From Clostridium sp. CAG:413 (lineage in GTDB: Bacteria; Bacillota; Clostridia; Oscillospirales; Acutalibacteraceae), in contig FR888230.1 in the NCBI GenBank assembly GCA_000431775.1, positions 166,119-184,213 of the forward strand: a stretch of DNA of 18,095 bases. The letters run 5' to 3'. The notes under the pieces were generated by a model, which was not told where the DNA came from, did no database searches, and was given only the letters and a program-made list of their open reading frames with translations. Positions 1 through 8,162 of this stretch are shown one piece after another. The first letter of the stretch is position 1. Every line of letters begins with the position of its first letter. A program made the position numbers and the translations under genes.

Positions 1-735
1 CGCGTCGTTGCCGCTTCCGCAATGATAGCCGCCATCACCGGCGCTCAAAAGGATAAATTCAATTATTTTGCCGAGCTGGAAACGGCGGGCAAATGCCTCG
101 AATGGGTCAAGGATCACCTTGCCCTCGACGAGATCGGCATCTTCCTGCAAAAGACTCACGTCGCGGAATCCAAAGAGTCGGTCTACACCAGCCTTTACGA
201 TTACCTCTCAAAGATAATCGACGAGACCCCGGCAGGCAGCGGCGGAGTTATCTTCACCCCGTGGCTTCACGGCAATCGCTGCCCGTTTGAGGATCCGAAC
301 GCCAGAGGAATGTTCTTCAACGTCAGCCTCGAAACAGGCAAAACCGAGCTCATCCGCTCCGTTATCGAGGGCGTTTGTATGCATCTTCGCTGGTTCCTCG
401 AAACACAGGATAAGAAGATAAAGACCTCTCAGACCGTTCGCTTCGTCGGCGGCGGCGCCCTCTCGGACGTCACCTGCCAGATCCTTGCCGATATCACGGG
501 CAGGACTGTTGAGACGGTCGACAGCCCGCAGAATGTCGGCGCAGTCGGCGCGGCGGTCATAATGGCGGTCGGCCTCGGCGTTATAGGCGACGTTTCCGAG
601 GCGAAGAGGCTTATCCCCGCCAAAAAGACCTTCACCCCCAACACTGCAAATAAAGACATCTACGACCGCAACTATGCAGTCTATAAGATGCTTTACAATA
701 ATAACAAAAACGCTTTCAAAGCCCTGAACGGCTGA
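1..735 (+). CDS. FGGY-family carbohydrate kinase (xylulokinase-like), C-terminal part, 5' end outside window
   Basis: The reading frame is open from base 1, so the gene begins upstream; 244 residues of its C-terminal half are visible and the first Met at 22 is internal. FGGY kinases phosphorylate sugars or polyols with ATP in the cytoplasm. The C-terminal FGGY signature is present: a GSGGVIFTPWLHGNRCP stretch, then an ARGMFFNVSLETGK stretch typical of xylulokinases, then the nucleotide-binding VRFVGGGALSD loop and a DSPQNVGAVGAA segment. These match the xylulokinase/XylB branch better than glycerol kinase or the rhamnulokinase type found later in this window. The sugar cannot be fixed from the C-terminal half alone. 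The next gene starts 26 bp after the TGA stop, so co-transcription is possible. Family is well supported; substrate is inference. Confidence 0.85.
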   Translation, partial: RVVAASAMIAAITGAQKDKFNYFAELETAGKCLEWVKDHLALDEIGIFLQKTHVAESKESVYTSLYDYLSKIIDETPAGSGGVIFTPWLHGNRCPFEDPNARGMFFNVSLETGKTELIRSVIEGVCMHLRWFLETQDKKIKTSQTVRFVGGGALSDVTCQILADITGRTVETVDSPQNVGAVGAAVIMAVGLGVIGDVSEAKRLIPAKKTFTPNTANKDIYDRNYAVYKMLYNNNKNAFKALNG

Positions 736-761
736 GACGGCTCAAAGAAAGGATCGGAGAA

Positions 762-1448
762 ATGAAAAAGTATTTTGCTCTCATCATCAGCGTTATCGTG
801 ATCCTCACCTGCTTCACCGCCTGCAAGCCCAAGCTCAAGGACGGTGTGCTCGTCACCGACGCGGCCGGCAAGGGCTACGCCGCAGTCACTCAGGAGGGCG
901 GCGGAGCTGCCCGTGACGACGCGGGCAACCTCGTGGTGCTCGTCACCGACAAAAACGGCAAAAACGTCAAGGGCGATAACGGCGAATTCCAGACCGACGC
1001 CATCGCGCTCGACCATGCGGTCGTCATCGGCAACCGCATTGAATGCCCCAACTACTCGATAGCTATCCCGAGCGGCTGGAGCGACAGCATGAGCTACAGC
1101 GACCTCATCCTCAAGAAGGATAACTCCGAGGATCAGATAAAGCTCATGAGTTCAAGCGGCAAGAAGCTCTCCGCGGTAATGCAGGATACCTCAAAGCTCA
1201 TCGACGCTGTCAAGTCAAAGTTCAGCGACTGCGTATACACCAATAAGCAGATCACCGTCAACGGCGGCGAGGCCACGCTTATCTCGGTATATGTACCCAA
1301 CAACAGCTCAGGCACCGCCACTTACATCGGCTATATCTTCTATGAGCACGGCGGCACGGTCTACACCTGCATGATAACCTCAGACAGCGACATGGGCGCA
1401 CGCCTCGACGAAGTGATCGCCATACTTGACACTATCGAATACAGATAA
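762..1448 (+). CDS. Putative secreted lipoprotein of unknown function, upstream of mreB
   Basis: This 228-residue protein starts with MKKYFALIISVIVILTCFTAC, a short basic n-region, a hydrophobic core and a lipobox-like FTAC. Cys21 is the likely lipidated residue, so the protein should be anchored outside the membrane. A low-complexity Gly/Asp/Lys region follows (about residues 25-85), in which VLVTD occurs twice followed by a Gly-Lys turn (near residues 29 and 64). The C-terminal part (about 95-228) contains SIAIPSGW and a Thr/Tyr-rich beta pattern. It faintly recalls PsbP/DcrB-like folds of surface lipoproteins, but I cannot assign a family. A ribosome site (aaaggatcggag) precedes the ATG. 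The gene sits 26 bp after the FGGY kinase and 21 bp before mreB, so an envelope role linked to cell elongation is possible, but this rests on position only. Confidence 0.75.
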   Translation: MKKYFALIISVIVILTCFTACKPKLKDGVLVTDAAGKGYAAVTQEGGGAARDDAGNLVVLVTDKNGKNVKGDNGEFQTDAIALDHAVVIGNRIECPNYSIAIPSGWSDSMSYSDLILKKDNSEDQIKLMSSSGKKLSAVMQDTSKLIDAVKSKFSDCVYTNKQITVNGGEATLISVYVPNNSSGTATYIGYIFYEHGGTVYTCMITSDSDMGARLDEVIAILDTIEYR

Positions 1449-1469
1449 TTATTCCGGAGGAGAAAAGAT

Positions 1470-2486
1470 ATGTTATTTACACAGGATATCGGCATAGATT
1501 TAGGCACGGCGAACACCCTCGTATTCGCAAGAGGCAAGGGCATCGTCATCAGAGAGCCGTCGGTCGTTGCGGTCGATCAGAAGAGCAACCCGCCCAGAGT
1601 GGTCGCCGTCGGCACCGAGGCAAAGGAAATGATAGGCAGAACTCCCGGCTCGATCATCGCGGTTCGCCCCCTCAAGGACGGCGTTATAGCGGATTTCGAA
1701 ATAACCGCAGAGATGATAGAATCCTTCATCAAGCGCACCACCAAGCGCAGACCCTTCTCAAGGATCAGAGTGCTCATCTGCATCCCCTCGGGCGTCACCG
1801 AAGTTGAGCGCAAGGCTGTCCACGACGCCGCAAAGAGCGCAGGCGCCAACTACATCAGCCTTATCGAGGAGCCCATGGCAGCGGCTATCGGCGCGGGTCT
1901 CCCCGTCAGCGAAGCGACCGGCAGCATGGTCGTCGATATCGGCGGCGGCACCTCCGAAGTGGCTGTTATATCGCTTGGCGGTGTTGTTACGGCGAATTCC
2001 TGCCGTGTTGCGGGTGACAACTTTGATGAATCCATCATCTCCTACATCAAGAAGAAATATAACCTCCTTATCGGTGAGAGAACCGCTGAGGATATCAAGA
2101 TAAAGATCGGCTCCGCCTTCCCCTATGACGGCGAGGGCACGATGAATATCAAGGGCAGAAACCTCATGGACGGCCTGCCGAAGAATGTTGATGTCACCTC
2201 CGAGGAGATAAGGGAGGCAATGTCCGACCCCGTATCCCAGATAGTTGACGCCGTTAAGTCCACGCTTGAAAAGACTCCCCCCGAGCTTGCCGCCGATATC
2301 ATCGACCACGGCATCATGCTCACGGGCGGCGGCGCTCTGCTCAGAGGCCTCGACAGGCTCATCTCCGCGGAGACCAAGATCCCCGTCCTCGTGGCGGAGA
2401 ATCCCCTCGATTGCGTTGTTGACGGCACGGGCATCTGCCTTGATAACGACAACCTCAACGTAATCAGCAATAAGAAGTACATCTAA
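1470..2486 (+). CDS. mreB: Rod shape-determining protein MreB (actin-like ATPase)
   Basis: MreB forms membrane-bound filaments under the cytoplasmic membrane and guides the elongation peptidoglycan synthase complex. The 338-residue length is normal for the family. The phosphate-1 loop is [11 protein letters not shown] (D10-T16), the phosphate-2 loop is [11 protein letters not shown] (D156-T161), and the adenosine motif [12 protein letters not shown] lies near the C-terminus. The [14 protein letters not shown] segment is also typical of MreB/Mbl. The ribosome site is ggagg, about 9 bp before the ATG. mreC and mreD follow directly, which favours the mreB paralogue over mbl or mreBH, but Firmicutes often carry several copies and sequence alone does not fully separate them. 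No key residue is missing. Confidence 0.96.
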   Translation: MLFTQDIGIDLGTANTLVFARGKGIVIREPSVVAVDQKSNPPRVVAVGTEAKEMIGRTPGSIIAVRPLKDGVIADFEITAEMIESFIKRTTKRRPFSRIRVLICIPSGVTEVERKAVHDAAKSAGANYISLIEEPMAAAIGAGLPVSEATGSMVVDIGGGTSEVAVISLGGVVTANSCRVAGDNFDESIISYIKKKYNLLIGERTAEDIKIKIGSAFPYDGEGTMNIKGRNLMDGLPKNVDVTSEEIREAMSDPVSQIVDAVKSTLEKTPPELAADIIDHGIMLTGGGALLRGLDRLISAETKIPVLVAENPLDCVVDGTGICLDNDNLNVISNKKYI

Positions 2487-2500
2487 GTATCTAATCGGAT

Positions 2501-2507
2501 TAAGGAG
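2501..2507 (+). promoter_or_regulatory. Ribosome binding site that sets the mreC start
   Basis: The taaggag sequence is 8 bp before the ATG at 2516 but only 5 bp before the in-frame TTG at 2513, which favours the ATG. Confidence 0.7.
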
Positions 2508-2515
2508 CTATATTG

Positions 2516-3358
2516 ATGATTCGCTTTTTGAAGAGCACGGCATTTAAAATATTCGCAGGTGTCGTCGCCGCATTGCTTGTGGGGTCGATATTTGCCGTCG
2601 CCTCAAGAAGCGGCTCATCACCGCTCACGAGCGTTACGAGCGTAGTATTCGGCCCCGTTTCACGCCTTGCGTCCTATGTGGCGTCCGAGGTGTCGAAGCT
2701 GCCGATATCGTTCCGCTCAAGCTCCACCCTCTCCAAGGAGATAACCGACCTTGAGGAGCAGGTGGATTCGCTCAGAGAGCAGCTCGTCGACTACGAGCAG
2801 GCAAAGTATAAGAATGAATTCTATCAGGAATTCCTCGGGCTTAAAGAGGAGCACAGCGACTATGTGTTCGCCGAGGCAGCCGTTATCGGCAGGGACGCTG
2901 CAGGCAGATTCGGCACGGTGACCCTCAACAAAGGCTCGATAAACGATATCAGGGTCAACGACCCTGTTATCTACGGCGAATATCTTGTCGGCGTGGTCGC
3001 CTCGGTCACCCCCACGCAGTGCACCGTTAATACCATTCTGAATCCGAATGTCAATGTCAGCGCCTATGAGGTCAGGACGAGGGATCTCGGCTTCGTGACC
3101 TCGACCGTCGGGCTTGCCGAGCAGGGGCGCTGCCATATGCCCGGTCTTCCCTCCTCCACCTCCGTCACGGCGGGCGGCATCGTCTGCACCTCGGGCGTTG
3201 GCGGCATTTTCCCGAGGGATCTTATAATCGGCACTATAGTTGACGTCGTGGACGGCACGGTGGATATCTCCGCCAGCGCCGTTATCGAGCCGGGCATTGA
3301 TATCTCAAAGCTCACCGACGTCTTTATCATCACTTCATTTGACGGTCAGGCGCAGTGA
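2516..3358 (+). CDS. mreC: Rod shape-determining protein MreC
   Basis: MreC is a bitopic membrane protein whose extracellular part links MreB/MreD to PBP2. The 280-residue protein has one N-terminal membrane segment (about residues 9-30, a hydrophobic stretch containing FAGVVAALLVGSIFAV). A coiled coil lies around residues 65-100 (TDLEEQVDSLREQLVDYEQ), and the beta-rich MreC domain runs from about 110 to 275, with the usual VNDPVIYGEYLVGVV and GLPSSTSVTAGGIVCTSG stretches. Met at 2516 is chosen over the TTG at 2513 because it lies 8 bp after the taaggag ribosome site. The stop codon lies in the loop of a terminator-like hairpin, and mreD begins 25 bp later. Confidence 0.95.
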   Translation: MIRFLKSTAFKIFAGVVAALLVGSIFAVASRSGSSPLTSVTSVVFGPVSRLASYVASEVSKLPISFRSSSTLSKEITDLEEQVDSLREQLVDYEQAKYKNEFYQEFLGLKEEHSDYVFAEAAVIGRDAAGRFGTVTLNKGSINDIRVNDPVIYGEYLVGVVASVTPTQCTVNTILNPNVNVSAYEVRTRDLGFVTSTVGLAEQGRCHMPGLPSSTSVTAGGIVCTSGVGGIFPRDLIIGTIVDVVDGTVDISASAVIEPGIDISKLTDVFIITSFDGQAQ

Positions 3359-3381
3359 TGCGCCGCCGTCCCCGCTTTTTT
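3341..3381 (+). terminator. Terminator-like hairpin spanning the mreC stop codon, before mreD
   Basis: The inner stem ggcgca/tgcgcc (3349-3354 with 3359-3364) is perfect and closed by a gtga loop, a GNRA-type tetraloop holding the mreC stop TGA. An outer stem gacgg/ccgtc (3341-3345 with 3366-3370) extends it across a small internal loop. Five bases later comes a run of six T (3376-3381), just before the mreD ATG. A ribosome finishing mreC would cover or open the 5' arm, so any termination would depend on mreC translation. The 5-base gap before the T run makes it a sub-optimal terminator; it may act as an attenuator, an RNA-processing site, or not at all. Confidence 0.5.
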
Positions 3382-3383
3382 AT

Positions 3384-3905
3384 ATGACTATTGAAGCTCA
3401 ACGCAAAAAGTTGATAATCCGCAGGGTTATACTCGCCCTGATAATATTAACGCTGTCAGTTATGCAAAATACCGACGGCTTTTTTCCGCAGATATTCGGC
3501 GTGCGCGCGCTGCTGCTGATACCAGCCGTGGTGTGCGCGGCGATGTTTGAGCGCGACATAGTCGGGATGCTTTTCGGGCTTTTTGCGGGTATGCTGTGGG
3601 ATATCACGGCCTCCGGCAACAATTTCAACGCCCTCTACCTGCTGGCGGTCGGCTTTATCTGCGGCACGCTCATCAACACCGTGATGCGCAACAACGTGGT
3701 CACGGCGTCCCTCCTCTCGGTGGGATTCATCATCATCTACAGCCTCGGCTATTGGCTGTTTCACTATGTATTCGCTTCGATCGACGGGGCGGCTCACGTG
3801 CTCGTGCGCTACTATCTCCCCGGCATCCTTTACACGGCGATATTCGTGCCGATAATCTTTATCATCGTGCGAGCCGTGGAGAAAAAATACTCAATTGAGC
3901 AATAA
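3384..3905 (+). CDS. mreD: Rod shape-determining protein MreD
   Basis: This is a 173-residue polytopic membrane protein with about five or six hydrophobic segments. They include RRVILALIILTLSVM, ALLLIPAVVCAAMF, IVGMLFGLFAGMLWDI, LLAVGFICGTLI, ASLLSVGFIIIYSLGYWLF and LYTAIFVPIIFIIVRAV. Length and hydrophobic pattern fit MreD, the third member of the MreBCD complex, and GLFAGMLWDI is the typical conserved patch. The frame is open further upstream inside mreC, but the ATG at 3384 gives the expected N-terminus. There is no Shine-Dalgarno match in front of it, so translation probably depends on coupling to mreC, whose stop is 25 bp upstream. The call rests on position and topology as much as on sequence, since MreD is poorly conserved. 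Confidence 0.9.
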   Translation: MTIEAQRKKLIIRRVILALIILTLSVMQNTDGFFPQIFGVRALLLIPAVVCAAMFERDIVGMLFGLFAGMLWDITASGNNFNALYLLAVGFICGTLINTVMRNNVVTASLLSVGFIIIYSLGYWLFHYVFASIDGAAHVLVRYYLPGILYTAIFVPIIFIIVRAVEKKYSIEQ

Positions 3906-3922
3906 TCAAAGGAGGTGCAGAT

Positions 3923-5974
3923 ATGCACGCAAGAATGACTCGCGGCAGGCAGATAGCGGCTGTCTGCGTTATCCTTTTTTTCTTTATGGTGTTTGCCGTT
4001 GACCTTATCAATCTTCAGATCGTCAAGGGCGACGAATACGACGCCGCCAGCTCCGCAGTCTCCGCCAAGACGGCTCCCATCTCCGCCGCAAGGGGCGAGA
4101 TAGTCGACTGCGACGGCAAGCCCCTCGTCTACAACAGTCAGGGCTATTCTATAGTCTTTGACTACGCATATTTCCCTCCCGCCTCCGAGCAGGAGACTCG
4201 CAACGAGATAATCCTCAGCCTCATCAAGCTCTTTGAGAGCAAGGGGCTTGAATGGATAGATAACCTGCCGCTCGTTTTTGACGCGGACGGCAATATCGCT
4301 TTTAAGGAGGACAGCGACGCCCTCATCAAGGAGATGAAGAGCGCCGATATGCTGAACCTCAACGAATACGCCTCGGCACAAAACTGCTTTGACGCCCTTG
4401 TCAGCAGGTACAAGCTCTCGGCTTACTCCGAGCAGGATGCCCGCAAGATAGCCTCCGTCTGCTACGAGATGAAGCGCATATATTTCAGCATCAGCACGCC
4501 TTACACCTTCGCCGCGGACGTGCCCGACGACGTGGTGTCACTTATCAAGGAAAACAGCGGCTTCTATAAGGGCGTTGACGTTGAGGTCATCCCCGTGCGG
4601 CAGTATACCGACGGCACTATAGCCCCGCATATTCTCGGCAGGGTCGGCGCTATCGACGCCGAGGAATACCGGGAGAAAAAGGCCGACGGCTATAAAATGA
4701 CCGATATGATAGGCAAGAGCGGCATCGAGGCCGCCCTGGAGGAATATCTCAAGGGTACTGACGGCGAAAAGACCGTCTACACCGACAACGACGGCAATAA
4801 GCACACCGAGGTAACCATCGAGCCGCAGCACGGCAACACCGTGGTGCTCACCATCAACTCGGGGCTTCAAAAGGTCGCTCAGAATGCGCTGCAAAAGGCT
4901 TTGCAGGATTATTCGGGCAAAAAGGGCAATGTCGTGCCCGACGCGGGCGCAGTTGTAGTGCTCAGCTGCAAGGATTCCTCTATCCTCGCCTCGGCCACTT
5001 ACCCGACCTACGATATCTCGACCTACGCCGATAACGCGGAGGCTCTCAACAAGGCCTCCGGCGCCCCGCTTTGGAACAGAGCGCTGCTCTCGACCTACGC
5101 CACAGGCTCCACGATGAAGCCCTCGGTCGCAGTCGCCGCCCTCGAGGAGGGTATAATCGACGAAACGACCACCGTCTACTGCTCCGGCTCATATGAATAC
5201 CTCGGCCAGCACTTCAAGTGCGAGCAGCATCATATAACCCGCTTTGTCAACGTCGTCAACGCAATCAACGAATCCTGCAACACCTTCTTCTATGAGGTCG
5301 GCAGGATGCTCGGCATTGAGAAGATGAACGAATACAGGACTCTGTTCGGCCTCGGCTCAAAGACCGGCTGCGAGCTGGGCGAAGCGACGGGAGTGCTCGA
5401 CAGCCCCGAATACAGGGCATCGCTCAATCAAAAGTGGCTGCCCGGCTACACCGTCCAGTCCGCAATAGGTCAGGCGGGCAACCTTTTCTCCCCCATCCAG
5501 CTTGCGAATTACTGCGCCACGATAGCGAACGGCGGCACGAGATACAAAACTCACTTCGTTAAGAGCATCAAGAGCCACGATTATTCGCAGACCGTGCTCG
5601 AGACCGAGCCTGAGGTAGTCTGCGAGACGGGTATTTCTCAGAAAACTCTTGATATTGTAAAGAGCGGTATGCTCAAGGTCGGCACGGTCGGCTACTGTAA
5701 GGAATACTTCAAAAATCTCCCCGTAAAGGTCGCTGCAAAGACGGGTACTTCTCAGGAATACCGTCAGATAGGCGGCGACTCCGTCAAGATAAACAACGGC
5801 TTCCTCATCGCCTTTGCCCCTTATGAGAACCCCGAGATAGCGGTCGCGGTGGTCGGCGAGGGCATGACCTCGGGCGTATTCGTCGCCCCCGTCGTCGCTG
5901 CGGTAGTCGATTATTATTTCGGCCAGAGCGGCTCAACAGAAGCGGCTCAGCCCGAAAACTCACTTCTCCCCTGA
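3923..5974 (+). CDS. mrdA: Penicillin-binding protein 2, elongation-specific transpeptidase
   Basis: This 683-residue class B PBP cross-links peptidoglycan during cell elongation together with a RodA-type glycosyltransferase. It has a short cytoplasmic tail and one membrane anchor (about residues 10-27, IAAVCVILFFFMVFAVDL). The N-terminal pedestal/dimerisation domain starts with the conserved ARGEIVDCDGKPL stretch and runs to about residue 310. The transpeptidase domain carries all three active-site motifs: S396-T-M-K399 (nucleophile Ser and general base Lys), S451-C-N453, and K606-T-G608 followed by TSQEY. The ribosome site at 3908-3917 (aaaggaggtg) is an almost perfect match to the 16S tail. 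Position straight after mreBCD supports PBP2 over the division PBP FtsI/PBP3 or SpoVD; no PASTA domain is seen. The C-terminus is a short Ser/Gln-rich tail. Confidence 0.93.
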   Translation: MHARMTRGRQIAAVCVILFFFMVFAVDLINLQIVKGDEYDAASSAVSAKTAPISAARGEIVDCDGKPLVYNSQGYSIVFDYAYFPPASEQETRNEIILSLIKLFESKGLEWIDNLPLVFDADGNIAFKEDSDALIKEMKSADMLNLNEYASAQNCFDALVSRYKLSAYSEQDARKIASVCYEMKRIYFSISTPYTFAADVPDDVVSLIKENSGFYKGVDVEVIPVRQYTDGTIAPHILGRVGAIDAEEYREKKADGYKMTDMIGKSGIEAALEEYLKGTDGEKTVYTDNDGNKHTEVTIEPQHGNTVVLTINSGLQKVAQNALQKALQDYSGKKGNVVPDAGAVVVLSCKDSSILASATYPTYDISTYADNAEALNKASGAPLWNRALLSTYATGSTMKPSVAVAALEEGIIDETTTVYCSGSYEYLGQHFKCEQHHITRFVNVVNAINESCNTFFYEVGRMLGIEKMNEYRTLFGLGSKTGCELGEATGVLDSPEYRASLNQKWLPGYTVQSAIGQAGNLFSPIQLANYCATIANGGTRYKTHFVKSIKSHDYSQTVLETEPEVVCETGISQKTLDIVKSGMLKVGTVGYCKEYFKNLPVKVAAKTGTSQEYRQIGGDSVKINNGFLIAFAPYENPEIAVAVVGEGMTSGVFVAPVVAAVVDYYFGQSGSTEAAQPENSLLP

Positions 5975-5983
5975 TTTTATTTG

Positions 5984-5990
5984 AAAGGAG
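5984..5990 (+). promoter_or_regulatory. Ribosome binding site that sets the minD start
   Basis: The aaaggag sequence lies 8 bp before a GTG at 5999. The upstream in-frame TTG at 5981 immediately precedes this site and has no ribosome site of its own. Starting at 5999 gives the standard MinD N-terminus (M)AEIILVASGKGG. Confidence 0.8.
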
Positions 5991-5998
5991 CGCTCACT

Positions 5999-6721
5999 GT
6001 GGCTGAAATCATCCTCGTTGCCTCCGGCAAAGGCGGCTCGGGCAAATCGACCTTCACCGTCGGCGTTTCAAAGGCTCTCGCCTCCTGCGGCAAAAGAGTG
6101 CTTGCGATAGACTGCGATATCGGCCTGCGCTCGCTCGACCTGCTGCTCGGCGTCTCCGAGAGCGTGGTGTTTGACTGGGGCGATCTGCTCGAGGGCAGGT
6201 GCTCCGCCGAGCAGGCGCTCATCAAGGGCAGCGTTGACCTGCTCGCCGCTCCCCGCGCCTACGGCGACGGCTTCACCGACGAGGGCTTTCGTCAAATGGT
6301 CGCGGGCTTTGATAATAACTACGATTTCATCTTCCTCGACTCCCCCGCGGGCATCGACAGGGGCTTCACCCTCGCCGCAAGCGGCGCAAGGCGCGCCGTG
6401 GTGGTCACAACGCCCGACAGTGTCTGCGTCAGGAGCTGCAACCGCGCCTTCTGCGAGCTGGACAGGCTCGGCATAGCCGACGTGCGCCTTATCATAAATA
6501 TGTTTGAGGTCAAGCCCGTCTGCAAGCGCAGGCTGCTTAACATAGACCAATGCATCGACGAGACGGGAGTTCAGCTCCTCGGCATAGTCCCGAGGGATAT
6601 AAGCCTCGGCTTCTGCTCCGTTACGGGCGACGCCCCCGGCGAATTTTCGCCCTCAACGCTCGCATTTCAGCGCATTGCGAAGCGCCTTTGCGGGCAAAAA
6701 GCCCCGCTCATCTGCGAATGA
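5999..6721 (+). CDS. minD: MinD-like ParA-family ATPase, lacking the C-terminal membrane-targeting tail
   Basis: MinD ATPases dimerise with ATP on the membrane and recruit MinC to block FtsZ ring formation away from midcell. Starting at the GTG at 5999, the protein is 240 residues. It has the deviant Walker A GKGGSGKST (signature Lys11, P-loop Lys16), the conserved D38-C-D40 followed by IGLRSLDLLLG, and the DSPAGIDRG loop (D114-G122). It also has the TTPDSVCVRS region and the VPRD segment near residue 197. MinD normally continues for another 20-30 residues to an amphipathic membrane-binding helix. Here the protein stops after RIAKRLCGQKAPLICE, only 12 bp before mnmE. No minC or minE lies nearby, although minC often precedes minD in mre clusters. 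It could instead be a MinD-like orphan ATPase. Family call is firm; Min function is inference. Confidence 0.85.
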   Translation: MAEIILVASGKGGSGKSTFTVGVSKALASCGKRVLAIDCDIGLRSLDLLLGVSESVVFDWGDLLEGRCSAEQALIKGSVDLLAAPRAYGDGFTDEGFRQMVAGFDNNYDFIFLDSPAGIDRGFTLAASGARRAVVVTTPDSVCVRSCNRAFCELDRLGIADVRLIINMFEVKPVCKRRLLNIDQCIDETGVQLLGIVPRDISLGFCSVTGDAPGEFSPSTLAFQRIAKRLCGQKAPLICE

Positions 6722-6733
6722 AAGGTTAAAACC

Positions 6734-8101
6734 ATGGAGAATTCAACCATCGCCGCCGTTGCGACTCCGAATGCGCCCGGCGGCATAGGAATAGTCAGAA
6801 TATCGGGCAGCCGAGCCATTGAGACGGCTGCCGCTGTTTTTACGCCCATCGGCGGTGAGCCGCTGACCGAATGCAAGGGCTATCACGCCCGATTCGGCAC
6901 GGTCCACGACGGCGAAGAGCGGCTCGACGAGGCCGTATGCCTCGTTTTCAGAGCGCCGAGAAGCTACACGGGCGAGGATGTGGTCGAAATTTCGTGCCAC
7001 GGTGGCATTTATATCACGAAACGAGTGCTGCGCGCCGTGCTGAACGCAGGCGCAGTCCCCGCCGAGGCGGGCGAATTCACAAAAAGAGCATTTCTTAACG
7101 GCAAAATAGACCTTGCGGGCAGTGAGAGCGTCATGGCGCTCATCAGCGCCTCGGGCAAGCAGGCGGCGAGCGCCGCTCTGAACACCCTTGAGGGCAGGCT
7201 GAGCGGCGAGATACGCTCCTGCGCCGACAAGCTCACCGCCGTTTGCGCCTCACTCGCCGCATGGGTCGATTACCCCGACGACGATATCGAGGAGATAGGC
7301 GGCGGAGAAATGCTCCCCGTTTTTAAGGATGTCAAGGCCGCTCTTGAAGCGATAGTGCGCCGCTACGACTGCGGCAGGGCGGTAACGGACGGAGTTGACG
7401 CCGTTATCGTCGGCAAGCCGAACGTCGGCAAATCAACACTGATGAATATGCTCTCTGGCTTCGAGCGCTCGATAGTAACCGACGTTGCGGGCACTACCCG
7501 CGACGTGGTCGAGGAGCGGATAGTCCTCGGCGACATCCTGCTCAGGGTCGCCGACACCGCGGGAATACACGACACTGAGAATAAAATCGAGAATATCGGC
7601 GTTGACCTCGCCAAGCGCCGCCTTGAGCGGGCGGAGCTGGTGCTCGCCGTATTCGACGGCAGCTCCCCCCTCACCGAGGAGGACGCCGAGATAATCGCCT
7701 GCTGCCGTGACAAGCGCAGGGTGGCGGTGCTCAACAAGGCCGACCTACCCCCGCAGGCGGATATCGACCTCATCCGCAGTGAATTCCCCGAGACGGTGGT
7801 GCTCAGCGCCTCTCAGGGCAGCGGAGCGGAGGAGCTTGAAAAGGCGGTCGCGCGGGTGCTCTCGACCGACGCCTTTGACCCGAACGCCGCCTGCCTGACG
7901 AGCGAAAGGCAGCGAAGCTGCTGCGTGAGAGCTATTGACGACTTGAGCCAGGCCGTCGCCGCCCTTGAGAGCGGCGTGACCCTCGACGCCGTGAATGTCT
8001 GTGCAGAGTGCGCCGTCGGCTCGCTGCTGGAGCTGACGGGCGAAAAAGCCACCGACGCCGTGGTCGACGAAGTCTTCTCCCGCTTCTGCGTGGGTAAATA
8101 G
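6734..8101 (+). CDS. mnmE: tRNA uridine-5-carboxymethylaminomethyl modification GTPase MnmE
   Basis: MnmE works with MnmG to modify U34 of tRNAs that read split codon boxes, using 5,10-methylene-tetrahydrofolate and GTP. The 455-residue length is typical. The N-terminal folate-binding domain (1-118) begins TIAAVATPNAPGGIGIVRISG and contains YTGEDVVEISCHGG. The G domain carries G1 GKPNVGKS (227-234), the K-loop TDVAGTTRD (249-257), G3 DTAG (274-277) and G4 NKAD (334-337). The protein ends in the catalytic C-V-G-K motif (C452-K455). The ribosome site is a modest aaagg, 8 bp before the ATG, and the gene starts 12 bp after minD. Its usual partners (yidC, jag, mnmG) are not here, so the gene has left its common cluster in this genome. 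A strong terminator follows. Confidence 0.96.
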   Translation: MENSTIAAVATPNAPGGIGIVRISGSRAIETAAAVFTPIGGEPLTECKGYHARFGTVHDGEERLDEAVCLVFRAPRSYTGEDVVEISCHGGIYITKRVLRAVLNAGAVPAEAGEFTKRAFLNGKIDLAGSESVMALISASGKQAASAALNTLEGRLSGEIRSCADKLTAVCASLAAWVDYPDDDIEEIGGGEMLPVFKDVKAALEAIVRRYDCGRAVTDGVDAVIVGKPNVGKSTLMNMLSGFERSIVTDVAGTTRDVVEERIVLGDILLRVADTAGIHDTENKIENIGVDLAKRRLERAELVLAVFDGSSPLTEEDAEIIACCRDKRRVAVLNKADLPPQADIDLIRSEFPETVVLSASQGSGAEELEKAVARVLSTDAFDPNAACLTSERQRSCCVRAIDDLSQAVAALESGVTLDAVNVCAECAVGSLLELTGEKATDAVVDEVFSRFCVGK

Positions 8102-8121
8102 TAAATTTTGGTCAATACTAT

Positions 8122-8157
8122 AAAGGACGGTGCGTCGTTTGGCATACCGTCCTTTTT
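8122..8157 (+). terminator. Rho-independent terminator after mnmE
   Basis: A perfect 10-bp stem (aaaggacggt at 8122-8131 with accgtccttt at 8146-8155) with a 14-base loop ends in a T run. It lies 20 bp after the mnmE stop and would end the long plus-strand transcript. Confidence 0.85.
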
Positions 8158-8162
8158 GCATC

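Noticed and set aside
1758..2309. A 183-codon minus-strand open frame inside mreB
   Set aside because: Lies wholly inside mreB, with no independent start signals.
3240..3383. Longer N-terminus for MreD inside mreC
   Set aside because: The extra residues are the mreC sequence read out of frame, give an unnatural Ser/Pro-rich start, and have no ribosome site; the ATG at 3384 gives the normal MreD N-terminus.
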